This document shows positions 13,955 to 21,259 of a stretch of DNA of 64,000 nucleotides, in pieces. Source of the DNA: Flavobacteriaceae bacterium (GTDB taxonomy: Bacteria; Bacteroidota; Bacteroidia; Flavobacteriales; Flavobacteriaceae); the NCBI GenBank assembly GCA_021151665.1, contig JAGKWW010000010.1:1-64000 (forward strand), in the 5' to 3' direction. The notes beneath the pieces are model-generated. The model ran no database searches, was not told the DNA's origin, and saw only the letters and a program-made list of their open reading frames with translations. Position 1 is the stretch's first letter; each line of letters opens with the position of its first letter. A program made the translations under genes and the position numbers.

Positions 13955-15850
13955 TTAAAAGATAAGCTGATTTATTGGTACATTGGGATTGTTAATGACT
14001 GCTATTCGAACATCGTTAATTAAATCTATTAGCCCGTTATATGCTTGCTGAGGAGTCATATTGGGTCCATAGAAATCGGCAATTTCGGAAAGTCTGTTCA
14101 TAATTCTTTGATCGTAAGCTGGATGGCTTCCACCATGTACACCAATATTCAGAGGTATTCCGTTTAATGCTTCATTCATGTGAAAAGCATTACCTGACCT
14201 TGCAGCCCTTTGGACTACTTCGTGACCCTGTTTGGCCCAAGGTATTATATGATGGGCCTGAATCGATGGCGATACAATTCCTAAAACCTTTCTAAGCTGA
14301 CCTCTGTTTCCAAATGTAAATACATTATCTGTTATTTGCCAAACTAGTTTAACCTTTGAATTAACATCGGTAGCAATATTGACAACTTTTAATCCTATTT
14401 TAGTTCCCGCCGGCGCCCAACCGATAATAGGTACAGCACTTGCCACGCTCAAAGTTGCGTTTACACCGTCACCCTCAACTACGTATAGTACTCCGTTAGT
14501 AAGGTCGGCGACTTCACCTACAACCGGAACCAGACCGATTAGATCCAACGTAAGATGAATCATTTCTTTAGATGCTTCCCAGTAGATTTTAATATCACTC
14601 CAATCCGGGTGGGCACTTCGCATTACAGCACACTGAATTGAAAATTCAATTTGAAGTTGGATAGGGTTGGCAGCGGCATCTGCGTCGATGAATTGATCAA
14701 CAGAATTTAAAAACTCTTCATCAATGTCATGATATATTTTATTCTGAATTTGGGCATTTAGCACAAAGCTGAATATTTTATTCACATCTTCCAGACTATT
14801 TTCAGATTGTGCTAAATTGATTATTTGTTTTAAAAAGGAAATAGCTGTTGAGAGCGTAGCGGCGTTTGAGCTATTAGCTTCCAAATAGGAAAGGCCTATA
14901 GATTTGTTATATGCATTTGCACGTTTGTTCCACCATTCCTTTTCGGAACTTGAAAGCTCGTAAATTAGTTTTGCTTCAGCCTTACCTATTGTTATTGTTG
15001 GAGTCGTTAATATAGGCTCGTTTGTAGATGGCCGCGGTGTTCCTCCTCCATTGGCGGAACTGCCTTCAGATCCTCCACCTGAATTAGAAGACCCACCAGA
15101 TCCTGTGCCGCCGCCGCCCGATACACCGCCAGAACCCGTACTCCCACTGCCCGATGAACCTCCAGATCCTGCGCTCCCGCTCCCAGATGATCCTCCACTT
15201 TCGCCTCCGTAACCACATGATTGAGCGACAACTACAAAGATTTCCTTTGTAGCTCTAGTGCCGTCCTCATTGAAGCAGCCAGGGTCTTTTTCTGGAGTAT
15301 GCAGATCACCTTTGCATTTGTCCACTTGAGTAAAATAGCCTAGCTGTATACACAAAATAATATGTTTTGAGGTAAGGTCGATAGAACTATCATCGCCATT
15401 CACTTCAAAGATTTCTTTGTCAACAATGTGATAACTTAAGTTGTCAGGCTCTATTTTGTCTAAATCAGTATCTAAACTATACTCTACTATAAAGTGGGAA
15501 ATTTCATTACTTGGAGATTGTTTGACAATATAATTAAACAACTTATTGTCATACGAATAATCTTTTACTGCAAATGTGTAAGTCTTTGTACCGTTTGGGA
15601 GTTCAAATATATTGACAAGCGTAGAATCTATTTCGACTCCATCCGAGGGCTTTCCATTTAAATTCTTTTTCGTGATACGCTTAACATCGGTTTTCGATAT
15701 TTCAGCGCTCCTAAATAAATTGTCTAGGCTTTCACTTCGAAATTTAAACTCAGGATTTTCAATTGGGTTGGAAGCAGATTCCTTTTCTACTGAACAACCA
15801 TAAATCAAAAAGCAAATAAAGGCCAATGAGAAGAACGCGATTTTTTTCAT
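13955..15850 (-). CDS. Lipoprotein polymorphic toxin with C-terminal AHH nuclease
   Basis: A 631-residue protein. Residues 1-19 are a lipoprotein signal peptide with lipobox LIYGC (lipidated Cys19). An unrecognised globular part (about 25-212) leads to a 60-residue Gly/Ser repeat linker (213-272), then a helical region and a pre-toxin segment (about 430-490, with LIGLVPVVGEVADLTNG and VPIIGW) like PT-TG-type domains. The C-terminus is an AHH/HNH endonuclease: AHH at 532-534 and HGGSH at 572-576. It probably cleaves DNA in rival cells after surface display and release. It is AT-rich relative to tex next door, suggesting transfer. Confidence 0.85.
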   Translation of the reverse strand: MKKIAFFSLAFICFLIYGCSVEKESASNPIENPEFKFRSESLDNLFRSAEISKTDVKRITKKNLNGKPSDGVEIDSTLVNIFELPNGTKTYTFAVKDYSYDNKLFNYIVKQSPSNEISHFIVEYSLDTDLDKIEPDNLSYHIVDKEIFEVNGDDSSIDLTSKHIILCIQLGYFTQVDKCKGDLHTPEKDPGCFNEDGTRATKEIFVVVAQSCGYGGESGGSSGSGSAGSGGSSGSGSTGSGGVSGGGGTGSGGSSNSGGGSEGSSANGGGTPRPSTNEPILTTPTITIGKAEAKLIYELSSSEKEWWNKRANAYNKSIGLSYLEANSSNAATLSTAISFLKQIINLAQSENSLEDVNKIFSFVLNAQIQNKIYHDIDEEFLNSVDQFIDADAAANPIQLQIEFSIQCAVMRSAHPDWSDIKIYWEASKEMIHLTLDLIGLVPVVGEVADLTNGVLYVVEGDGVNATLSVASAVPIIGWAPAGTKIGLKVVNIATDVNSKVKLVWQITDNVFTFGNRGQLRKVLGIVSPSIQAHHIIPWAKQGHEVVQRAARSGNAFHMNEALNGIPLNIGVHGGSHPAYDQRIMNRLSEIADFYGPNMTPQQAYNGLIDLINDVRIAVINNPNVPINQLIF

Positions 15851-15872
15851 AAAAATATTTTAGTTGATTTTT

Positions 15873-15880
15873 CAAATCTA
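15873..15880 (-). promoter_or_regulatory. -7 promoter element for the toxin gene
   Basis: Read on the minus strand this is TAGATTTG, an exact TAnnTTTG match, 22 bases before the toxin start codon. A TTG lies upstream, but the spacing (about 15 bases) is shorter than usual. Confidence 0.5.
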
Positions 15881-15922
15881 TTTACTTTTAATTAACAAAA
15901 ATTGCGGATTTTCCGCCATTTT

Positions 15923-15950
15923 TTGTTCCCCAAAATATTTCCAATCTTTG
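15923..15950 (+). promoter_or_regulatory. Probable promoter of tex
   Basis: TTG at 15923-15925 and AATCTTTG at 15943-15950 are 17 bases apart; the -7 element has one mismatch to TAnnTTTG. The tex start codon lies 19 bases further on. Confidence 0.45.
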
Positions 15951-15969
15951 CGCTCCCAATTCCATTACC

Positions 15970-18090
15970 ATGACACAAACCCAATATATCGCGGCGCAGG
16001 TAGCCGCGCCCGCCAAAAGCATTGAGGCCACGCTACAGCTGCTTAGCGAAGACTGCACCATACCCTTTATTTCGCGTTATCGTAAAGACCGCACCGGCAA
16101 CCTCGATGAGGTCGTGATTGAGCAGATCGCCAAGCTGGCGCAGGCGTATGATGCCATTATGAAGCGCAAGGACGCCATCCTGAAAAGTATCGGCGAGCAG
16201 AATGCCCTTACGCCCGAGCTGGAGGAGAAGATCACGCGCAGCTATGACCTGGCAGAGCTCGAAGACTTATACCTGCCCTACAAAAAACGCAAGAAAACCA
16301 AAGCCGACACCGCCCGTGAAAACGGACTGGAGCCTTTGGCCAAGATCCTTATGGCGCAAAATGCAGATGATGTGGAGTACATTGCCGGTAAGTACCTGAA
16401 CGACAAGGTAGCCAATGAAGATGAGGCGCTTCAGGGTGCACGCGATATTATCGCAGAGTGGATCAACGAGAATGTATACATCCGTAAAGGGTTGCGCCGC
16501 ACCTACTCTCGCAAAGCAGAAATTGCCACCAAAGCGGTAAAGGGCGCTGACCCCGAGAAAGCAAAGAAGTTTTCGCAGTACCTTGACTGGAGCGAGAACC
16601 TGACCAAGGCTCCCTCCCACCGTCTGCTGGCCATGCTGCGCGCCGAGAACGAAGGCGTCATCAAGCTTAAAGTAGATATCGATGCTGCCGAGGCGTTAGA
16701 GTTTATAGAAAACACCGTTATAAAGAACAACCGCGAAACCGCCATCCACTTAAAACAGGCCATTGCCGATAGCTACAAACGCCTGCTCTCCCCTGCCCTT
16801 GCTAACGAAGTTTTGCAGGAAGCCAAGGCGAAAGCCGATACTGTAGCCATACAGGTGTTTGCGGCCAACCTGCAACAGCTGCTGCTGGCTCCGCCCTTGG
16901 GCGAAAAGCGCATCCTTGCCATAGATCCCGGTTACCGTTCGGGCTGCAAGATCGTGTGCCTTGATGAAAAGGGCGACCTGCTTTACAACGAGACTATCTT
17001 CCCGCACCCGCCGCAAAACGAGCAGGCCATTGCCATGAAGAAGATCCGTTCGATGGTGAATGCGTATAAGATCGATGCCATATCAATTGGCAACGGTACC
17101 GCCAGCCGCGAAACCGAAACGTTCATCAAGAAAATTGCATTCGATAAGCCGGTGCAGGTGTTCGTGGTAAGCGAGGCAGGGGCTTCGGTATACTCAGCGT
17201 CCAAGATTGCCAGGGACGAGTTCCCGAGTTATGACGTAACGGTGCGTGGTGCTGTTTCTATTGGCCGCAGGCTGAGCGACCCGCTGGCCGAACTTGTAAA
17301 GATCGATGCCAAGGCGATAGGCGTTGGGCAATACCAGCATGATGTAGACCAGTCGTTGCTCAAGGATGAGCTTGACACCGTGGTGATGCGCTGCGTGAAC
17401 TCGGTGGGGGTGAATATCAACACCGCGAGCAAGTCGCTGCTGGGGTATGTATCCGGAATAGGGGAGAAGCTGGCCGAAAACATCGTGGCCTACCGCAGCG
17501 AGAACGGCCCCTTTGAAGACCGGAAGCAGCTCAAGAAAGTGCCAAGGCTGGGGGAGAAGGCCTACCAGCAGGCGGCGGCATTCATCAGGATTCCCAATGC
17601 TAAGAACCCACTCGATAACAGCGCCGTGCACCCCGAAGCCTACCCCATTGTAGAAAAGATGGCCAAAGATTTAAAGCTGAAACCTTTGGAACTGATAGCC
17701 AATAAAGAAGCGATCAAAAAAATCAACGCCGAGGCCTATGCTACTGCCGATATTGGGAAGCTGGGGCTCCAGGACATCCTGAAAGAACTTGAGAAACCGG
17801 GACTCGATCCGCGGAAGTCGGCGAAGGTATTCGAGTTCGACCCGAACGTGAAAACGATGGCCGACCTGCGTACCGGTATGGTACTGCCGGGCATTGTGAA
17901 CAACATTACCAACTTTGGGTGCTTTGTAGATGTAGGAATCAAGGAAAGTGGGCTGGTGCACATTTCGCAGCTAAAGGAAGGATTCGTGAGCGATGTAAAT
18001 GAAGTGGTAAAGCTTCACCAGCACGTTACGGTAAAAGTGGTTGAGGTAGACGAGGAGCGCAAGCGCGTGGCGCTGACGATGATACTTTGA
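15970..18090 (+). CDS. tex: Tex-family RNA-binding transcription accessory protein
   Basis: A 706-residue cytoplasmic nucleic-acid-binding protein of the Tex/YhgF family. It shows the helical N-terminal region, a YqgF/RNase-H-like domain beginning near ILAIDPGYRSGCKIV (about residue 315), helix-hairpin-helix motifs (about 480-545, with GIGEKLAENIVAYR), and a C-terminal S1 domain (about 635-706, with GIVNNITNFGCFVDVG). The exact role of Tex is unsettled; it is linked to transcription and RNA quality control. It is GC-richer than its neighbours and stands alone on the plus strand. Confidence 0.95.
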   Translation: MTQTQYIAAQVAAPAKSIEATLQLLSEDCTIPFISRYRKDRTGNLDEVVIEQIAKLAQAYDAIMKRKDAILKSIGEQNALTPELEEKITRSYDLAELEDLYLPYKKRKKTKADTARENGLEPLAKILMAQNADDVEYIAGKYLNDKVANEDEALQGARDIIAEWINENVYIRKGLRRTYSRKAEIATKAVKGADPEKAKKFSQYLDWSENLTKAPSHRLLAMLRAENEGVIKLKVDIDAAEALEFIENTVIKNNRETAIHLKQAIADSYKRLLSPALANEVLQEAKAKADTVAIQVFAANLQQLLLAPPLGEKRILAIDPGYRSGCKIVCLDEKGDLLYNETIFPHPPQNEQAIAMKKIRSMVNAYKIDAISIGNGTASRETETFIKKIAFDKPVQVFVVSEAGASVYSASKIARDEFPSYDVTVRGAVSIGRRLSDPLAELVKIDAKAIGVGQYQHDVDQSLLKDELDTVVMRCVNSVGVNINTASKSLLGYVSGIGEKLAENIVAYRSENGPFEDRKQLKKVPRLGEKAYQQAAAFIRIPNAKNPLDNSAVHPEAYPIVEKMAKDLKLKPLELIANKEAIKKINAEAYATADIGKLGLQDILKELEKPGLDPRKSAKVFEFDPNVKTMADLRTGMVLPGIVNNITNFGCFVDVGIKESGLVHISQLKEGFVSDVNEVVKLHQHVTVKVVEVDEERKRVALTMIL

Positions 18091-18131
18091 AGTCTATAGG
18101 TTGATGAGGTTATAGGTTTAGTTGTTGATAG

Positions 18132-18294
18132 TGTTCCATTCCGACTGAAGCGCGGCGGTATGGGGGAATCTCAGGTAACTTAATTAATTGATTTTAGAGA
18201 TGTCTCCACTCCGTTGCACTCCGGTTGAAATGGAAGGTTTCTGCTACTTTAGGTGTTCCATTCCGACTGAAGCGCAGCGGAATGGAGGAATCTC
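18132..18294. repeat. Three-copy dispersed-type intergenic repeat
   Basis: A 41-base unit beginning TGTTCCATTCCGACTGAAGC occurs at 18132-18172 and again at 18254-18294, with a diverged copy in inverted orientation at 18197-18236. Each unit is itself partly palindromic (CATTCCG near one end, CGGAATG near the other). The inverted copy lets the region fold into long hairpins. It fills the 250-base gap between convergent tex and the NADAR gene. This arrangement is REP-like; I infer it is dispersed elsewhere in the genome. Confidence 0.75.
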
Positions 18295-18339
18295 TATCAA
18301 CAATATTTTAAAATTCATCATTTAAAATAATCAGGCAGC

Positions 18340-19101
18340 CTATTCATCATAAAACATCCATCCGTTAGGTTCCGGGTGCAGCACTTTGTAAATAGCCTGT
18401 TCTCTTTCAGTAAGTGCATCATAGGCTTTTGCGAAACGGGCTATGCAATCCTCGCCGGCGCCCATACGCCAGAACATATCGTGTTCATCCTTGCCCGGGT
18501 ATTGCTCCCACGGCGCAGGAAAGCTGTTAGCTTTACTGTCGAAGAAACCATATTGCCGCAGGAAATCGCGTACTTCCATCAGCGCAAAACCAAGCAGGTT
18601 CTGTCCGCGCCACAGGTACAGGTTTTTAATGGAAGGGCTGTCGGCAGGCAGGCCAACACCCCACACCGCATCCACCGGGCTGGTTTCGGCAAGAATACTG
18701 TTACCTGTTGAGAGAAGGTACTCCCCCATATCGCGGTTTTGGTTAAATTTATGGATGTTGCCACGAACAACAATTTCGTATTTGCAGGCATCCCAGATGT
18801 CTTCGTTATAGTGGCGTACTTCCCTGCCCAGTGCTTTAGCATCTTTGGCGGTTTCAGCGGATAAAATTCCGCGCGCCGCGACATCGTCCCTGAAAAGGCG
18901 TGCCTTTTCTGCCATCATCCAGTGTTCGGCAGTAGGGTAGGTGATGTTATTTACAACGAAAGAAGCGGGATACCACTGGCTAAAGCAGGCTTTGTCAACA
19001 GTTTGGGCTGAAGGTGTATGCCCCCAGAAATACAGAAATGAGAGTTCCTGGCCGTTCTCATACTGGTCGATAAGCCAGGGGAGGGAGTAGCAATAAGGCA
19101 T
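18340..19101 (-). CDS. NADAR-family (YbiA-like) N-glycosidase
   Basis: A 253-residue cytoplasmic protein of the NADAR/DUF1768 family (NAD- and ADP-ribose-associated). Signature segments are FLYFWGHTP and FSQWYPASF, YPTAEHWMMAEKARLF, the AVWGVGL segment, and LYLWRGQNLLGFALMEVRDFL, in family order. Members hydrolyse N-glycosidic bonds: YbiA/RibX acts on early riboflavin intermediates, and others remove ADP-ribose from guanine. It follows an unknown exported protein by 5 bases and is probably in its transcript. At 253 residues it is longer than the minimal 150-residue family, with extra N- and C-terminal segments. Confidence 0.87.
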   Translation of the reverse strand: MPYCYSLPWLIDQYENGQELSFLYFWGHTPSAQTVDKACFSQWYPASFVVNNITYPTAEHWMMAEKARLFRDDVAARGILSAETAKDAKALGREVRHYNEDIWDACKYEIVVRGNIHKFNQNRDMGEYLLSTGNSILAETSPVDAVWGVGLPADSPSIKNLYLWRGQNLLGFALMEVRDFLRQYGFFDSKANSFPAPWEQYPGKDEHDMFWRMGAGEDCIARFAKAYDALTEREQAIYKVLHPEPNGWMFYDE

Positions 19102-19106
19102 ATTAG

Positions 19107-19592
19107 TTATCTCAACGGGGGCTTTAGGATAAACTGCTTAGACCAAATATAATTCTTTTCCTCTTGCAATTTTTTGAAATATATAAGCTCTTTAGGTGAA
19201 TTTAGTTTAATTATATTTTGCGCCACTCTTATTACAAGTTCTTTCTCTTTCGGATCTTTTTGATTTTCAAGTTGAACTTCTAAAAATACAGTTCGTTTGT
19301 GATGAGGCGCGAGTTTAAGTTCGTGCGGTATATTTTTATCGCAAGGTGCACTTACCACTTTTACTTTATCGTTGTCAGTTGTGTAAAAACGTTGCCATGA
19401 ACAAGACATGCTCAGGTAACGCAGGGTGTCATTAGTATTATTTGCCAATACAACCTTCAGCGACGCATTCAGGGCATCTCCTGTTTTTATATACTTATCG
19501 GGTTTAACCGTTAAGCTATAATCAGGTTCCTTAACCGGATCGGGAATTTCGGGAAAAAGAATCACCGAAAACAAAATCAGTAATAAACGCAT
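19107..19592 (-). CDS. Hypothetical exported protein, Ig-like fold likely
   Basis: A 161-residue protein from the preferred start at 19592, which gives the signal-peptide-like MRLLLILFSVILFPEI. The alternative longer frame to 19748 reads back through the tatA terminator and into tatA, so I reject it. The mature part is beta-rich, with DALNASLKVVLANNTNDTLRY and two Cys about 19 residues apart, reminiscent of small periplasmic Ig-like domains. No family is recognised. It is followed 5 bases later by the NADAR gene. Confidence 0.6.
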   Translation of the reverse strand: MRLLLILFSVILFPEIPDPVKEPDYSLTVKPDKYIKTGDALNASLKVVLANNTNDTLRYLSMSCSWQRFYTTDNDKVKVVSAPCDKNIPHELKLAPHHKRTVFLEVQLENQKDPKEKELVIRVAQNIIKLNSPKELIYFKKLQEEKNYIWSKQFILKPPLR

Positions 19593-19603
19593 ATGATTAA
19601 AAT

Positions 19604-19634
19604 TAAAAATACCCCATGAATTGCTCCATGGGGT
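19604..19634 (-). terminator. Intrinsic terminator after tatA
   Basis: ACCCCATG (19611-19618) pairs with CATGGGGT (19627-19634). On the minus strand it is followed by ATTTTTAATT. It lies 22 bases past the tatA stop. Confidence 0.75.
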
Positions 19635-19656
19635 ACTTACCTTTATAATAAACCTA

Positions 19657-19842
19657 TTATAATTTGTTCTCTTCTTGCTTGCTTGCCGAATTGGCAGGCT
19701 GCTGCTCATCTTTGGCTGCGTTTTTGAATTCTTTGATTCCTGAGCCAAGTCCTTTCATCAGTTCAGGGATTTTCTTCCCGCCGAACAGCAATACTAAAAC
19801 CAGGATTATGATGGCCCATTCGCCGATACCCAATCTTCCCAT
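19657..19842 (-). CDS. tatA: Twin-arginine translocase subunit TatA
   Basis: A 61-residue membrane protein that forms the pore of the Tat system, which exports folded proteins. It opens [20 protein letters not shown], a single transmembrane helix with the conserved Glu before it, then [21 protein letters not shown], the FG-hinge and amphipathic helix typical of TatA. The start at 19842 is preferred because a -7 promoter element covers the upstream ATG at 19893. A terminator follows. No tatC is in this window. Confidence 0.93.
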   Translation of the reverse strand: MGRLGIGEWAIIILVLVLLFGGKKIPELMKGLGSGIKEFKNAAKDEQQPANSASKQEENKL

Positions 19843-19890
19843 AATAAAAATTTTATAAAAATGAACAATTGTTTCCTTTATATGCAGAGG

Positions 19891-19898
19891 CAAAGGTA
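19891..19898 (-). promoter_or_regulatory. -7 promoter element for tatA
   Basis: Read on the minus strand this is TACCTTTG, an exact TAnnTTTG match, 48 bases before the preferred tatA start. It overlaps an upstream in-frame ATG, which argues against the longer start. Confidence 0.55.
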
Positions 19899-19983
19899 AT
19901 TATAAAAAGGCCTTGCAGGATATATTTACGTCAAATATTTAACAATGGTTTGCGTTAAAGTAAATTATTCTGCAGAAAATTAA

Positions 19984-20007
19984 AATCCTGCAGGATTGCT
20001 ATATTTG
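19984..20007 (+). promoter_or_regulatory. M23 peptidase promoter with adjacent 14-bp palindrome
   Basis: TATATTTG at 20000-20007 is an exact -7 match 17 bases before the peptidase start. Immediately upstream, AATCCTGCAGGATT (19984-19997) is a perfect palindrome located between the -33 and -7 positions, where a repressor would block the polymerase. A second small palindrome, TTCTGCAGAA, lies at 19968-19977. Confidence 0.5.
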
Positions 20008-20024
20008 TGAATTAAAGCGGTTGT

Positions 20025-20894
20025 ATGTCGGCAAAAAGGCTAAGAAGGCAGATTATCAGGAAGAAGCTCTTTACCAAGAGCAGGATTGTATTGCTCAATG
20101 AAGAATCGTTTGAGGAAATTTTTTCCCTGCGCCTCAACCTCATGAACGTGTTTGTAGCAATTACCAGCATAAGCATTGTCATGATTGCACTTACTACTTA
20201 TATTATCGCGTTCACGCCATTACGCGAATATATACCGGGCTATGCCTCAACCAAGCTCAAGCGTGAAGCCACCCAAAATGCGATAAAATCTGACTCATTG
20301 CAAAAAGCCCTTGCCAATAACACCGCTTACCTGGCCTCTATAAAAAAAGTACTTACCGGAAACCTGGACCACACCAGGCTGAGCCGGGACTCCATAAAAG
20401 TTTCCGACCAGGAAACGATAACCGATGTAAACCTTGCACCCGGCGAAGCCGATAAAAAACTGCGCGCACAGGTAGATCAGGAAGATAAGTACAACCTCTT
20501 TGAGAAAGCAAAGCCAAAGGTTGGGCTGGTTTTGTTTGCACCCGTAAAAGGCCCTGTGACCGAGCAGTACAACCCGGGGGCGAAACACTATGCCATAGAT
20601 ATTGCCCTTGCTAAAGACACACCTATAAAGTCGGTTGCTAATGGTACTGTTATACTGGCCGACTGGACCCCGACAAACGGCAACGTGGTCATCATCCGGC
20701 ATAATGATGGAATCATATCGGTTTACAAACACGCTGCATCGCTTACCAAGGAGCAGGGTGATATCGTGAAGTCCGGCGAAGTTATAGCCCTCGCAGGCTC
20801 AACCGGCACGCAGTCTACAGGGGTACACCTGCATTTTGAGTTATGGAAAGACGGATACCCGATAAACCCAACGCAGTTCATAGATTTTGATTAG
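20025..20894 (+). CDS. M23-family peptidoglycan endopeptidase
   Basis: A 289-residue membrane-anchored LytM-type zinc peptidase that cuts peptidoglycan cross-links in the periplasm. A basic N-terminus precedes one transmembrane helix (about 40-63), then a linker and the catalytic domain (about 170-289). Zinc-site motifs are HxxxD at 188-192 (HYAID) and HxH at 268-270 (HLHFEL), with His236 in between, so it looks active. It overlaps the SdpI-family gene slightly or abuts it, suggesting one transcript. Confidence 0.92.
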   Translation: MSAKRLRRQIIRKKLFTKSRIVLLNEESFEEIFSLRLNLMNVFVAITSISIVMIALTTYIIAFTPLREYIPGYASTKLKREATQNAIKSDSLQKALANNTAYLASIKKVLTGNLDHTRLSRDSIKVSDQETITDVNLAPGEADKKLRAQVDQEDKYNLFEKAKPKVGLVLFAPVKGPVTEQYNPGAKHYAIDIALAKDTPIKSVANGTVILADWTPTNGNVVIIRHNDGIISVYKHAASLTKEQGDIVKSGEVIALAGSTGTQSTGVHLHFELWKDGYPINPTQFIDFD

Positions 20895-20898
20895 TAGT

Positions 20899-21252
20899 AT
20901 GGAAGAGATGATCTTAAAAACATTTTCAACGGCATTTATGTGTGGTGTAGTCTTCCTGATTGCCACAGTGGTAACATATTTTTACCCGCCGAAGAAAATT
21001 AACAGCCTTTATGGCTACCGCACATCTTCATCGATGAAATCTCAGGAGCGCTGGGATTTCGCACAAAAAATTTCTACAGCCTATATGTTTCGGGCTACAT
21101 TTTGCCTGATGGTTTTTTCGTTAACGGGCATTTTTTTCCGTTGGCCCGAAAATATTAAGTCAGCTGTAGGGATCGGGGCTGTGATAGTCATGATAATAGT
21201 ATTTATTGCTTTCACAGAAAAAGCGATCAAACAACGCTTTCCAGAATCCTGA
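20899..21252 (+). CDS. SdpI-family membrane protein
   Basis: A 117-residue protein from the ATG at 20899, with three hydrophobic helices. Between helices 1 and 2 lies the SdpI-family segment PPKKINSLYGYRTSSSMKS (about residues 31-50) followed by W-x-FAQK. In Bacillus, SdpI protects against the SdpC killing peptide; Bacteroidota members are of unknown role. An upstream in-frame ATG at 20887 would overlap the peptidase gene. The stop lies 8 bases before the GH3-family start. Confidence 0.82.
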   Translation: MEEMILKTFSTAFMCGVVFLIATVVTYFYPPKKINSLYGYRTSSSMKSQERWDFAQKISTAYMFRATFCLMVFSLTGIFFRWPENIKSAVGIGAVIVMIIVFIAFTEKAIKQRFPES

Positions 21253-21259
21253 TATTCCT

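Noticed and set aside
15007..15231. A second minus-strand frame over the toxin linker
   Set aside because: It is the shifted reading of the Gly/Ser repeat and begins and ends inside the linker region.
19593..19748. Longer N-terminus of the exported protein before NADAR
   Set aside because: It would run through the tatA terminator and into tatA, and removes the signal peptide from the N-terminus.
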